DNA of 33,729 nt, from the NCBI GenBank assembly GCA_945949485.1, contig CAMFER010000012.1, positions 1-33,729 of the forward strand. The letters are read 5' to 3'. Below, piece by piece: positions 1 to 10,939 of the stretch. This DNA comes from an uncultured Clostridium sp. (GTDB lineage Bacteria; Bacillota; Clostridia; TANB77; CAG-508). Numbering within the stretch: position 1 is the first letter of the stretch; each line of letters begins with the position of its first letter. Below the pieces are notes generated by a model. That model worked only from the letters and a program-made list of their open reading frames with translations. It was not told where the DNA came from and made no database searches. The translations under genes and the position numbers were made by a program.

Positions 1-56
1 GTATGGTGGTGTGAGAGGGGAGAAATTCATTAAGAATTATCCTCTACTCGATTATT

Positions 57-1098
57 TTATTCGTTATAATCATTATCTATAAATTCATATTTCCTAGAAT
101 AATCTTTTGTTTTTTCATTTGACATATATACTTCAGAACGGTTTTGTTTTAAAAATTCAATTATTTCATAAACATTTATCCAAATTTCATTAGGACTATC
201 AACTTGAGATTCATCAAAAATTAATTGCATACCAAAATGAAGATGAGGAATATTTATATTATTAACATTTTCTTCAACGCTATATCCAGTCATTCCAAGA
301 TATCCGAATTACATCTCCAGCATTTACGGTAGATCCAACTTCTAAACCTTCTACATAGGGATGATTTTTTCGCAAGTGAGCATAGTAGTAATATCTTTTA
401 GAATCAAAACTTCTAATTCCAATTCTCCATCCACCATATTGATTCCAGCCCAAGTTTTCTATAACTCCTGATTCTACAGCAATTATAGGGGTTCCAATTT
501 GACCCATTAAATCATTACCAAGATGAGTTCTTTTAAAGCCATACGATCTTGATGCTCCAAAATCTTTATAATGGTTAAAACTATAATTTTTAGCAATAGG
601 AAGAAAAGCTTTTAAGCCATAGTTGTTTTCGAATGAAGAATTTCCAGATTCATCAATTCTCTGTATAGAATAATTACCAATAAAACCACTAAGAACAGCA
701 GATAAACTTTCATAATAATAATTATAAAATTTCATATTATTAGATAAATCAGAAATACTTTCTCCAGAATTTAAACTTTGAACCAATTTATCTAAATCTG
801 AAGAATTATATTTTTCAAAATTACCACCATATTTGCAAGAAAGATAAGCTAATAATTCAATCCAATTAAATTTAATTTCATTATTATTTTTATGAGAATC
901 AATATCCAATTTTGCTGTTTCTTTCATAGCTTTAGCTGTGACGTCAAAATCAACCCATTTTATATAATCATCTTTTTTTTCTTTTTGATTTTCATTATCT
1001 GCCAAAGAATAGAAAATAGATATAGAAACCAATATAAAAATGATTAATAATACAAAAGTAAAAATCTTTTTATTTAGTTTAAAACTCTTTATAAACAA
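57..1098 (-). CDS. Membrane-anchored M23 metallopeptidase, split by +1 shift at CGG
   Basis: Zinc peptidase of the M23 (LytM/lysostaphin-like) family, expected to cut peptidoglycan cross-bridges outside the membrane. The start is TTG at 1096-1098, preceded by GAGGTGT at 1104-1110. A hydrophobic segment at residues 11-31 anchors it; the catalytic domain begins near residue 185. Visible zinc and catalytic residues are H192 and D196 (HLGND) and H241 (YAHL). The frame then breaks at the in-frame CGG codon 265 and would stop eight codons later. Skipping the C gives GDVIGYLGMTG and continues to H285-L-H287-F-G, the last zinc-binding motif, ending at 57 (346 aa in total). GxxIGxxGxTG followed by HLHFG is the standard M23 order, so the two halves are one gene. 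Without the shift the enzyme would lack an essential ligand. It is divergent from the deaminase gene. What is seen: the split and the motifs. Inferred: that the shift is decoded in vivo. Confidence 0.85.
304..306 (-). other. In-frame CGG +1 shift site in the M23 peptidase
   Basis: The codons read ATT CGG ATA. Dropping the C reads ATT GGA TAT (Ile-Gly-Tyr) and restores the conserved M23 IGYLG motif. In the zero frame a stop follows eight codons after CGG. Confidence 0.7.
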
Positions 1099-1179
1099 TA
1101 TTTACACCTCTATATAAATATATGGAAATAGAATAATTAATATGATACAATTGTTAATATAAAATTAGGAGGAGATATT

Positions 1180-1641
1180 ATGAATGAATATATGAAAGTA
1201 GCAAAAGAAAAAGCAGATGAAGGAATAAAAAATGGAGAAGGAGGACCATTTGGAGCAGTAATAGTGGATAGAGAGGGAAATATAATTTCAGAAGGAAATA
1301 ATAAAGTTTTAAAAGAAAAAGATCCAACTGCACATGCAGAAATTGTCGCAATAAGAAATGCATGTAAAAAACTAAATACATATGATTTATCAAATTGCAC
1401 ATTATATACAAGCTGTGAGCCTTGTCCTATGTGTTTATCAGCAATAATTTGGGCAAATATAAAAGAAGTATATTATGGATGCACAAAAGAAGATGCTGGA
1501 AAAATAGGCTTTAGGGATGATCTAATATACGATTATTTAAAAGGAAATAAAAAAGATTTAATAAATCTAGAAAAAATAGATAGAGAAGAATGCTTAGAGA
1601 CTTTCAAAAAGTATAGTGAAAATGATGGAATAATATATTAG
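1180..1641 (+). CDS. guaD: Guanine deaminase-like cytidine deaminase-fold enzyme
   Basis: Zinc-dependent deaminase of the CDA superfamily, 153 aa, most like bacterial guanine deaminase, which converts guanine to xanthine in cytosolic purine salvage. Diagnostic stretches are GGPFGAVIV (residues 21-29), DPTAHAEIVAIR with the zinc ligand His and catalytic Glu (about 48-59), and the TSCEPCPMC zinc motif (about 76-84), followed by SAIIWANI. The GGPFGA and DPTAHAE pair favours GuaD over the tRNA adenosine deaminase TadA, although TadA cannot be excluded from sequence alone. Length is normal for GuaD (about 155 aa). The start is ATG with AGGAGGAG about 7 nt upstream. It stands alone, divergent from the M23 gene, and ends in a strong terminator. 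Confidence 0.85.
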   Translation: MNEYMKVAKEKADEGIKNGEGGPFGAVIVDREGNIISEGNNKVLKEKDPTAHAEIVAIRNACKKLNTYDLSNCTLYTSCEPCPMCLSAIIWANIKEVYYGCTKEDAGKIGFRDDLIYDYLKGNKKDLINLEKIDREECLETFKKYSENDGIIY

Positions 1642-1643
1642 AA

Positions 1644-1690
1644 AAAGGGAATTTCTTACGGAGATAAGGAATTCCCTTTAATTTTAAAAA
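1644..1690 (+). terminator. Rho-independent terminator of the deaminase gene
   Basis: A 15-bp stem (1644-1658 with 1665-1679, one G-U pair) has a six-base loop and is followed by a weak T/A tract. It starts two bases after the stop codon. Confidence 0.8.
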
Positions 1691-1691
1691 A

Positions 1692-1875
1692 ACAAGTAGA
1701 AAAATGTAATAAAAATGTAAAAAAAACTTAATAAAAACAACATAAAAACCGTAAAACGACCTTCCCTAATAGCATTTGGTAGAACGTATATAAACTGGAA
1801 AAATCCTCTATTGAAAAAAGAAAATAAAAAAGTTAAGCTATATTAAGTAATAAATATATTTCGGAGGTATGTATT
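1692..1875 (+). other. Long A-rich leader upstream of the adhesin operon
   Basis: About 185 nt without a gene. CGGAGGT at 1862-1868 is the ribosome binding site of the following ATG. I could not find a convincing -35/-10 pair or recognise a riboswitch fold here; the promoter must lie in this stretch or upstream. Confidence 0.4.
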
Positions 1876-4800
1876 ATGGCTAAAATTGCAAAAAAAATAT
1901 TGGTCATTCTAATTGTTTTTGTTCTAACAGGTTTAAACTTTATAACTGTTGGAGCAAATATTAGTATTGCAGCAGAAGAAAGTAATGAAGAAGATGAAGA
2001 AATTCAAGTTGAAATCGAGCAAAATGTTGAAAAATATTTAATGCTTAACGAGGAAGAAACTTTATTACAAGAGTCTGTGAATGTAAAAATTAGCGGTGAT
2101 GCTAAGAGAGAAAATGAGAGGATTGAATTAGAAACACCCAAAATTCAAGGCCAAAGTCCAAAAAGTGTCCAAGTTATTTTAAATGGAACACGGCTTAGAC
2201 AATGGTTTTGTTAATCATGATCAAGAAAAGGGAAAAGTATATATAAACATACCTGCTGAAGAACAAATATTATCAAACAATGAAAATACATACAAAGTAA
2301 TATATATATATCCAGTAAATGAGATAAAAGAAGAAAAAGTAAGTTTTAAATTATCAGCATATGAAAAGATTGAAAATGAGGAAGAAATAAAACAAGACGA
2401 TAATGTGGAAATTGATTTAAAACAAATAGGAGAAAATGTTTCAGTTAAAGGAGAGATTACAAACCAAATATACAAAGGATATATGTATAATGGAGGGGAA
2501 AAAGAAACAGAGTATAATGAAAAATATAATATAGAGATTTCAAATAAAGAAAATGTAGAAAAAGTAGAATTAACAAACGAGAAAGAAGTATATACAAAGT
2601 ATGATAAATATACAAATAGCGAAACAAAAGAAGAGGAAGAAAAAGTTACAGAATATGATAGTAAAAATAATATATTCTATAAACAAATAGCAATAAATAA
2701 AACTAACATGATGAAAATGCTAGGAGAAAATGGAAAAGTTATAATAAAAAATGATAAAGATGAAATTTTAGCAGAATTTACTAAAGATACTGAAACAGAT
2801 GAGCAAGGAAATATGTCATATGACTTTTCAGAAAACAAAACAAACAAAGTAAAAATTGAAACAACAAAACCAGAAAAAATAGGAAATCTTGATGTATTTG
2901 CAAAAAGAGTAATAACAAGTAATATAGGTTACACAAAAGAAGAAATAAATAATTTTAAATATTTAGAAGAAACAATAAAAACTAATACAAGTTTAGTAAA
3001 TTTAAAAAAGGAATTATTAGAACCAAGTAGTGATGCAAAATTAGAAATAAGCAAAGATACATTTACTACAAATGTAGAAAATAAAGAAGTAGAATTTAAA
3101 GTTACATTAATAGGTAACAAAAATTCAAATAAACTATATAAAAATCCAACAATAAAAATAACATTACCAGAGGATGTTCAAAATATTGCAATAACAGAAG
3201 GCCCAATACTTCTATATGATGATGAATTAAGTATAGTAAATTATAACGTAGAGGGTAGAGACATAGCAATAACTTTACAAGGAGAAGAAACAAAATATAA
3301 ACCAGATGCAATAGAAGGAGCAGTAATAACATTAAAAGCAAATATATCTTTAAATAAATTAGCAACAAATAAAGATGCAAAAATATTAACACAAGTAGAA
3401 AATAATGGAGAAATTATAAATAAAGAAAATAATATAAAAATATTTTCACCAAGAGAAATAATTACAGTAAACAATATAAATGAATTAGGAATAGAAACAA
3501 TAGGTGAAGAAGAGAAAGTAGAAAAAGATGTAAAAGGGGAAGCAAAAGAAATAACAATTTCTTCAGAAGTAATAAACAATAATGGAGAAAAAATAGAAAA
3601 TGTAAAAATAGTAGGAGATATGCCTACAGATAAAAAAGTGAATGAGAACGAAAGAACAATTGTAAATAATTTAGGAGCACAAGTAGCAGAAAAGGTAGAA
3701 GTTACAGGAAGAGAAAATAAGGTATATTATACAGAAAATGAAAATGCAACAGAAGACTTAACAAATCAAGATAACGGATGGACAGAAGATACTACTAATA
3801 TAGCAAATATGAGTAAATATATGATTGTGGTAGATGAACTTGAAAAAGATGAAAAATTAGATATTCAATATAAAGCACAAATACCTGAAAATGTAGAATA
3901 CAATAAACAAGCATATACAGGATATCAAGTATTGTATTCTAACAGTGAAACAGTTGAAAACAAAATAGATTCAACATATATAAATTTAAATACAGGAAAA
4001 GGACCTGTACTAGAAGCAACATTAAGTGCAACAGTGGGAAAAGAAACTATAGAAAATGGATCTTCAGTAAAAAAAGGAGAAGTAATAAGATACAAAATAG
4101 ATGTTACAAATACAGGAACAGAAGAAGCAACAAATGTTACATTGACAGCGAATATACCAGAAGGTGTAGTTTATGTAATACCTTTAGAAGATTATATATA
4201 TAACGAAGATAATAAATATTATGAAGAAATTATTAAAAGTGCAGAAGAACAATCTATAGAAACAATCAATGTTGGAGAAACTAAGACAATTGAATATGAA
4301 GTTAGAGTAAAAGAAGACGCAACAGCAGGAAATACAATAGCTACCCAAGCTACCATAGCTTATGGAGATAATACAATTCAAACAGAACAAATAAACAATT
4401 CAATAGAAGAAGCAAATTTAAGAGTTACATACAAAAGGGTATCAGATTTGAGAAACGTCTTAAGACCTCTTTATCCTGTTAGATATTTGGTTACAGTAGA
4501 GAACATTTCAGATAGTACTCAAGAAGATGTCAAAATAACATTAAACTCAGACGAATTATTAAATGTGACTTCTGCTGAGATAGTAGTTGAGGGGAACCTT
4601 CAAAGTGTTGAATTAAGTGATGAAATAAACATAGGAAACATAGAGCCAGGAGAAGAAAAATCTTTGAGATTGTATGCTCAAGTTAATAATTTCTCAACTC
4701 AAGAAGAAAAGATGATTAATGCTGCAATAGCAAAGGATTCTCAAAATAATGTATATAGATCAAATATATATAATGATACAGTTTATGGATATGCTATAAA

Positions 4801-6247
4801 ATTTGATTTTACAGCAGATAATGAAAACGGATATATAAAATCAGGAGATAAGGTTAAGTTTGAATTAGAAATATCAAACAATAGCAATGTAGCTACTACA
4901 TTAGCAAATATAAATATAAATATTTCACAAGAATTAACAATAGAAAGTGTAAAAAGAGATGGAGAAGATATAGAAGCATTTGAAAATAACGTTATTATAA
5001 TAAGTGATACCTTTGAAGAAAATGAAACAACAAAAGTAGAGATAGAAGCGGTAGTTAATTTTTCTCCTGCAAGAAAAGAAGATCAAGAAATAATAAGTAC
5101 GGCTGAATTAGAAATTGCTGGTACTATATTTGGATCAAAAGAAATCAAACATATAATTGAAGCGGAAGAAGATACAACAGATCCAACAGACCCAACAGAT
5201 CCGACAGATCCTGAAGATCCAGAAAATCCAGATGATGGATATAGAATTAGTGGGTTAGCTTGGTTAGATGAAAACAAAGATGGGCAAATGCAAGATGAAG
5301 AACAAAAAATCACAGGAATAAGAGTAAGTCTATTAAATGTAAATACAAATGAATTAGTAACAAATGATAATGGAGAAATAAATTATAGTACAACAGACAG
5401 TAATGGTGCATATAGCTTTACAGGATTAGATAAAGGAACTTATATTGCTCTGTTTGAATATGATACAAATTCATATGGATTAACAACATATAAAAAAGAA
5501 GGAGTTTCAGATACTAGAAATTCAGATGTTGTATCAAAGAAAATAACTATAAATAATTTAGAAAAGACTTATGCAGTTACAGATAATATAGAGATAACAG
5601 ATAAAAGCATAGGAAACATAAGTATAGGACTTGTAAAAATAGGAGAATTCAACTTGAAGTTAGATAAATATATAACAAGAGTTGTGGAACAAGGAAGTAA
5701 TGGAACAAAAATATATACATATGCAGATGAAAAATTTGGAAAAATAGAAATAGACAGAAAGACAATTAATGGAACAAATTTAGTAGTAGAATACACAATT
5801 AGAGTTACTAATATAGGTGAAGTAGATGGATATGTAAGAAATATAGCCGACTATATACCAGATGGATTTGAATTTAAATCAGAATTAAATAAAGATTGGT
5901 ATCAACAAGATGGAACTATATACAGCAAAGCGTTAGCAAATCAAAAAATTAAAGCTGGAGAAAGTAAAGAAATAACAATAGTATTAACTAAAGGATTAAC
6001 AAATAATACAGTGGCAACAATGTATACAAATACTGCAGAGATAGCAGAAGTATATAATGAATTAGGAACAAATGATGTAAATTCAATACCAGGAAATAAA
6101 GTACAAGGTGAAGATGATTTAAGTAAAGCAGATTTATTAATAAGCATATCTACAGGTAGAGAAGTAATGTATATAGGATTAACAATATCAATGATAGCAA
6201 TCATAGCAGTAGGAATATATTTAATAAAGAAAAAAGTATTGATATAA
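1876..6247 (+). CDS. Giant surface adhesin with DUF11- and SdrD_B-like domains, +1 shift at CGG
   Basis: Secreted cell-surface protein of about 1456 aa once the frame is joined. ATG at 1876 follows CGGAGGT. Residues 1-33 form a signal peptide (lysines, then a hydrophobic core). Codon 106 is an in-frame CGG; the zero frame stops at 2212-2214, whereas skipping the C continues as Gly-Leu-Asp-Asn-Gly into the long frame ending at 6247. The middle part contains repeated domains with the look of DUF11/conserved-repeat modules (ITNTGT- and IPEGV-type strings). An acidic Asp-Pro-Thr linker near residues 1100-1119 precedes an SdrD_B-like domain (SGLAWLDENKDGQ...). The C-terminus has a membrane helix and a lysine-rich tail, but no clear LPxTG was seen. 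It is followed 26 nt later by a second adhesin with its own ribosome binding site, so the two are probably co-transcribed. The ligand is unknown. Confidence 0.8.
2191..2193 (+). other. In-frame CGG +1 shift site in the adhesin
   Basis: The codons read ACA CGG CTT. Dropping the C gives ACA GGC TTA (Thr-Gly-Leu) and joins the signal-peptide-bearing N-terminus to the 1350-residue remainder, which otherwise lacks any secretion signal. The zero frame stops seven codons downstream. Confidence 0.65.
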
Positions 6248-6273
6248 AATAAGGAGAGAAAGGAGGAAAAATT

Positions 6274-9200
6274 TTGAAAAATAAAAAACAAAAGATTATA
6301 GTAGGCATATTAACCTTTATAATAAGTATTATATTCTGTACAATTATGTATTCAGTATTAGGCGCATATGGAATGAATCCAAGTTGGACTTATACAGAAG
6401 TTGAAAAAGGAGTAGGCGGAACATATTCACTAAATTCAGACAATCTATATTTTGCAACAAATATATTATGTGCAGAATCAACTCAACTTATTTATCCAAG
6501 TACATATTATGATGCTTATGGAGGAATTTATTATTATCCTAAATCAACATATGTTGTAAAAAACGTAGTTACAATAAAAGGAAATGTATCAACAGATGCC
6601 TGGGGAAGACAATATTCTTCAAAAGTAAATGGAGTTTTAAATAGTATTTTGCAACATACTAAGGCAACAGGTTTTGTTCCTTGGGAATATGTATATGCTC
6701 CATATTCGCAATCTGAGGTACAAAATGCAGTTTGGAGTTATATGTTGACATGGTTAAACAATATAGGATATCATTATGGACTTTCAGGATTTTCAACTTC
6801 TACAGTAACATATTATCCTAATAAAGCGCAGAAGTTAATAAATGAAGGAAATGCATATGCTAATTCTCTAGGTAGCAATGACATTACAAATAACACATCA
6901 GTAAATAACATTTCTTTAAATTACTATGAATCTAATAATAATACTTATGTAAGGGTAGGACCATTTAAATTTGGTTATGGAGGAAGTCTGAAAAATATTT
7001 CTATATATGGAGATGAAAATAGAGAAATAACGAACCTTACATATGGAAAATATGTGGGAAGTAGCTATCAACAAATATCTGAAAGTAGTATTACTTCTGG
7101 AATGAACTTCTATATTGATATTAAAATGGAAGATTGGTTAACACAAATAACAAAGGTAAAAGTACAAAGTGAAAGTAATGTAAAACAAGTAAGAATAACT
7201 TTCTTGGCTTCTACAGGAGGTGTAAATACACAACATTTGCTTATATATAATCCATCAACAGATGTTGAGGAAAAATCAAAAGACTTCAATATTGTTATTC
7301 CTTTAAGAGGAAAAATGGATATTTTAAAGAAAGATGCAAGTACAGGAAATCTAATGGCTAATGTAGGTTTTACTTTACAAGCAAAATCAGGAGTTAAAAA
7401 TGGACAATATGTCTCAATAAAAAATGGAAAAGCAGAATATACTTCAACTCCAACTACAATAAAGACAGATGCAAATGGAAAAATACATATAGATAATATG
7501 TATCCAGGAACATACGAGTTGATAGAAAGCGTAAACCCACATTATGGATATGAGGATTTACCAAAAGTAATAGACAGTAATATTATTGTAAATCCTGGAG
7601 CAACGAAAACAGTAACAGGATTAAACAAAAGAATGTACATAAAATTATCAGGATATGTATGGGAAGACATAGTAAAAAATGATAAGCAATCAAAAAGGAA
7701 TGGATTGTATAAAAATGATGCTTCAGATACAGAAGATAAATTGGTAGCAAATGTAACAGTAAAATTAAAGAATAGCAGTGGACAAGTTATAAAACAAGCT
7801 GATACAGATAGTAATGGTAGATATCAATTCATTGATGTAAAAATAGATGACTTACCAAACTTGTATATAGAGTTTACATACAATGGAATGACTTATACAA
7901 ATGTAGTAGTAAGAACTAATGTTGCTAATGGTTCTAAAGCAAGTGAAGGACAGGAAAGAACTAAATTTAATGAAGAGTATTCTATAATTACAAAAGGTCA
8001 ATCACAAAACTCAAATGAAAGCAAAACGCATGATATTTCATATGATACTGGAGACCATACAAGTACATTAGATTTTGGTTCAGGAATAAAATATGGATAT
8101 TCAGGAGCAACAAAGCCAATAAACTATACTGACGAACAATATTTAATACAATCAACAACATATAATGGTTATAATGGATATTTAGATAAAATAAAGACAC
8201 CAGATCAAATAAGAAATGAAACAATTGAAGAAATAACAAATATTAACCTAGGATTATATGAAAGAGAACAACCAGATATAGCAGTGATAAAAGATATAGA
8301 ATCTGCAAGGGTAACAATAAATGGATATGAACATACATATAAATATGCTGAAAGATTTAATAATAAAAATGAGTATGGAGATGGATTTGAAACAACAGTA
8401 AAATTCGGACAAAAATACGGAAGTATGTCATATACAAGAGAATTATATCCATCAGATATAAAATATACTGGAGATAAAAGTTTAGAAGTATGGCTAACAT
8501 ATAAAATATCATTTAAAAATCAAGCTACAACAGTAACAGCAATAATAAATGAATTTGAAGACTATTATGATAAAAAATATAGTAGTATAAAAGTAGGAAA
8601 AGAAATAAATGACAATGGAACTATAAAAGATGGAACAGTCATAAATTCACAAACAGCTACAACAAGTAGTTCTACATATAATAAGGTAGTAGTAAAACCA
8701 AATCTAACTGTAGAACCACAAAAAGAAGGAGTAGTATATGTTGAATTGCAAGTAACTCCACAAAATATAATAGATATAGTAGATAATGGTGTGGATGTAA
8801 AACTTGATAACGTTACAGAAGTAACATCTTACTCAACTAGAGATAGTAATGGAAATGTATATGCAGGTATAGATGTAGACTCAGCTCCAGGAAACTTAAA
8901 TCCAGATGATAAAAATACATATGAAGATGATACAGATCAAGCTCCAGGAATGTTGTTAAAATTAGGGGAAGAAAGAAAAGTATCAGGTGATGTGTTCGAA
9001 GATGCTACAAGTGCGGAACTAGTAACAGGAGAAGTAAGACAAGGTGATGGACTATTTGGTAGTGGGGATAAGAACATAAAAGATGTTGATGTAAGATTGG
9101 TTGATTTATCAGGAAATACAGTAAAAATATATCAAGGTGGAGATACTTGGGTAGATGCTACTACTAAAACAAATGAAAATGGAGAATACTCATTCCAAGG

Positions 9201-10539
9201 ATATATACCAGGAAAATACTATATAGAATTTAAATGGGGAGACAACACATATAGAGTACAAAACTATAAAAATACAATAGTCGATAAAGATTCTTATGAT
9301 AGTAAATTAAATAATTTGGAATGGTACAAAGAAAATGCAGATACAAGAGAATCTGATGCATTAGATAATTATGAAACAAGACAAAGAATAGATGCAGAAA
9401 GAACAGAAGAAACATATGGAATAAAGGACAAAATAAATAACACATATAATGATAGTTATACAGGAGAGAAATTCATAGATAAAATGACATCAGACACACC
9501 AGCATTTAATATAAAAGTTGAATATATGGGATCAAACAATGATGAAACTACAGGAACAACAAATATCAGGGATGAATATGAAACAGATGAAAATGGAGTT
9601 TTAAAAGTTGATTCTAATGGTAAAATAATAAGAAAAAATAATAGTTTAAATGACATTAAGAATGTGGACTTTGGAATTGCAGAAAGGGCAAGACAAGTAT
9701 TAAAACTAGAGAAGAGAGTAGCAACAATTAAAATAACATTAGCAAACGGAAATGTATTAATAAATGACGAAATAGGAGAAGACGGAAAATTAAAGAATAG
9801 TTCAAAATACTTAACATATATACCTGAATTTGTTGATTCTAATGGAGTAGTAACTTCAAAAGGACAAGTAAAAATGGAAATTGACTCAGAAATATTACAA
9901 GGATCAACATTAGAAATTGGTTATGCATATAAAGTTACTAATATAAGTGAAGTAGAGTACTTAACACAAGAATTTAATAACTATGGTAGAGGATATGGAG
10001 AAACTAATATAGTTAAATTAAGTACTAACAAAATAGTAGACTACGTAGATAATGATGCAGCAATAGAAAATGTAGAAGGCCAAAGTTGGGCAATTGAAAT
10101 AAATAAAAATGATCTAATAAATAATGGATTATTGAAAGATACAACAGAAATAAAGAATATTTTAAATAATACAGACTTAGTAATTACAAAAACAGATTTA
10201 TCAACAATAGCATTAGAACCTACACAATCAACTACAACAACTTTAACAACAACTAAATTATTAGCAAATACAATAGATGAAATAGAAGTTGACAATGATG
10301 CAGAGATAATAAATGTAGGTAGAAATAGTGGTAGAGAATTAATAGTAATCCCTGGAAATTATGTACCGGGAGAAACAGACACGATGGAATATGATGATGA
10401 CCAAGCAGAAACTGTAATAATATTACCACCTACAGGTCTTACAACTGATGTGATAAGAAATGTAATAATAAGTTTAAGTGTTCTAGTAGCTATAGCTACA
10501 GGAATAATAATATTTAAAATATATAAAAGACGTAAATAG
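6274..10539 (+). CDS. LPPTG-anchored giant adhesin with possible thioester domain
   Basis: Cell-wall-anchored surface protein, 1421 aa. TTG start at 6274, preceded by AAGGAGG. The N-terminal membrane helix/signal peptide is at residues 9-30. The first folded region (about 35-200) has a Cys at 66 (ILCAES) and a VQNAVW motif with Gln150. This combination resembles the Cys-Gln thioester domain of Gram-positive adhesins, a suggestion only. A SpaA/prealbumin-like domain follows near residue 350 (MDILKKDASTG). Two SdrD_B-like domains start near 460 (SGYVWEDIVKND) and 905 (SGDVFEDAT). The C-terminus is a classic sorting signal: LPPTG at 1384-1388, a hydrophobic helix and a KRRK tail, so a housekeeping sortase should attach it to peptidoglycan. 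It contains no in-frame CGG codon. It pairs with the upstream adhesin; no pilin sortase is adjacent. Confidence 0.85.
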   Translation: MKNKKQKIIVGILTFIISIIFCTIMYSVLGAYGMNPSWTYTEVEKGVGGTYSLNSDNLYFATNILCAESTQLIYPSTYYDAYGGIYYYPKSTYVVKNVVTIKGNVSTDAWGRQYSSKVNGVLNSILQHTKATGFVPWEYVYAPYSQSEVQNAVWSYMLTWLNNIGYHYGLSGFSTSTVTYYPNKAQKLINEGNAYANSLGSNDITNNTSVNNISLNYYESNNNTYVRVGPFKFGYGGSLKNISIYGDENREITNLTYGKYVGSSYQQISESSITSGMNFYIDIKMEDWLTQITKVKVQSESNVKQVRITFLASTGGVNTQHLLIYNPSTDVEEKSKDFNIVIPLRGKMDILKKDASTGNLMANVGFTLQAKSGVKNGQYVSIKNGKAEYTSTPTTIKTDANGKIHIDNMYPGTYELIESVNPHYGYEDLPKVIDSNIIVNPGATKTVTGLNKRMYIKLSGYVWEDIVKNDKQSKRNGLYKNDASDTEDKLVANVTVKLKNSSGQVIKQADTDSNGRYQFIDVKIDDLPNLYIEFTYNGMTYTNVVVRTNVANGSKASEGQERTKFNEEYSIITKGQSQNSNESKTHDISYDTGDHTSTLDFGSGIKYGYSGATKPINYTDEQYLIQSTTYNGYNGYLDKIKTPDQIRNETIEEITNINLGLYEREQPDIAVIKDIESARVTINGYEHTYKYAERFNNKNEYGDGFETTVKFGQKYGSMSYTRELYPSDIKYTGDKSLEVWLTYKISFKNQATTVTAIINEFEDYYDKKYSSIKVGKEINDNGTIKDGTVINSQTATTSSSTYNKVVVKPNLTVEPQKEGVVYVELQVTPQNIIDIVDNGVDVKLDNVTEVTSYSTRDSNGNVYAGIDVDSAPGNLNPDDKNTYEDDTDQAPGMLLKLGEERKVSGDVFEDATSAELVTGEVRQGDGLFGSGDKNIKDVDVRLVDLSGNTVKIYQGGDTWVDATTKTNENGEYSFQGYIPGKYYIEFKWGDNTYRVQNYKNTIVDKDSYDSKLNNLEWYKENADTRESDALDNYETRQRIDAERTEETYGIKDKINNTYNDSYTGEKFIDKMTSDTPAFNIKVEYMGSNNDETTGTTNIRDEYETDENGVLKVDSNGKIIRKNNSLNDIKNVDFGIAERARQVLKLEKRVATIKITLANGNVLINDEIGEDGKLKNSSKYLTYIPEFVDSNGVVTSKGQVKMEIDSEILQGSTLEIGYAYKVTNISEVEYLTQEFNNYGRGYGETNIVKLSTNKIVDYVDNDAAIENVEGQSWAIEINKNDLINNGLLKDTTEIKNILNNTDLVITKTDLSTIALEPTQSTTTTLTTTKLLANTIDEIEVDNDAEIINVGRNSGRELIVIPGNYVPGETDTMEYDDDQAETVIILPPTGLTTDVIRNVIISLSVLVAIATGIIIFKIYKRRK

Positions 10540-10545
10540 AAAAAA

Positions 10546-10580
10546 ATAAAAATCATGGAAATAATTTTCCATGATTTTTT
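10546..10580 (+). terminator. Terminator of the adhesin operon
   Basis: AAATCATGGAAA pairs with TTTCCATGATTT around a short loop and is followed by a T run. The A-rich 5' flank could let it work in both directions. Confidence 0.85.
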
Positions 10581-10584
10581 TATA

Positions 10585-10613
10585 TAAAAAAAGATATCTT
10601 ATAAAAGATATCT

Positions 10614-10614
<1 letters not shown>
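10585..10614 (-). terminator. Terminator of tRNA-Arg
   Basis: On the minus strand two AAGATATCTT copies (self-complementary) form a 10-bp stem with a TTAT loop, followed by a T run, immediately 3' of the tRNA CCA end. Confidence 0.8.
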
Positions 10615-10690
<76 letters not shown>

Positions 10691-10770
10691 ATCTAGCATT
10701 AATTATACCTTGAAATGACAAAATATTCAATAGTAAAAAGAAAAAAGTTTAAGTTTTTTTATAAAACGTG

Positions 10771-10799
10771 TTGATTTTTTGAAAAAAGTATGTTATCAT
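10771..10799 (+). promoter_or_regulatory. Promoter of tRNA-Pro
   Basis: TTGATT and TATCAT are spaced by 17 nt, ending 15 nt before the tRNA. Confidence 0.6.
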
Positions 10800-10814
10800 A
10801 TATAAGCGTTAAAT

Positions 10815-10890
10815 CGAGGCGTAGCGCAGTTGGTAGCGCGCGTGGTTTGGGACCATGAGGTCGCAGGTTCGATCCCTGTCGCCTCGACCA
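10815..10890 (+). tRNA. tRNA-Pro(TGG), integration target
   Basis: Cloverleaf with acceptor CGAGGCG/CGCCTCG, a T-arm GGTTCGATCC, anticodon loop T-T-TGG-G-A and encoded CCA. Its last bases are part of the 12-bp direct repeat that recurs at 27633, so the element regenerates an intact tRNA 3' end on insertion. Confidence 0.95.
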
Positions 10891-10893
10891 ATT
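10882..10893 (+). repeat. attL core, CCTCGACCAATT
   Basis: This 12-bp sequence covers the 3' acceptor strand, the CCA end and two bases beyond tRNA-Pro. It is identical to 27633-27644. Confidence 0.75.
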
Positions 10894-10900
10894 AAAGAGA

Positions 10901-10939
10901 ATCCTGTATTGCTTGATAATAGCAAGATACAGGATTTTT
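10901..10939 (+). terminator. Terminator supplied by the element behind tRNA-Pro
   Basis: ATCCTGTAT and inner TTGCT pair with AGCAA and ATACAGGAT (one bulged G), followed by TTTTT. It replaces the terminator now displaced beyond attR. Confidence 0.8.

Noticed and set aside
57-293. Separate 78-aa gene
   Set aside because: Its first residues complete the M23 signature and no ribosome binding site precedes its ATG; it is the shifted end of the peptidase.
1180-1641. tRNA adenosine deaminase TadA
   Set aside because: GGPFGA and DPTAHAE with this spacing fit guanine deaminase better, although the families are close.
1692-1875. Riboswitch upstream of the adhesins
   Set aside because: No known conserved core could be matched and no strong stem was found.
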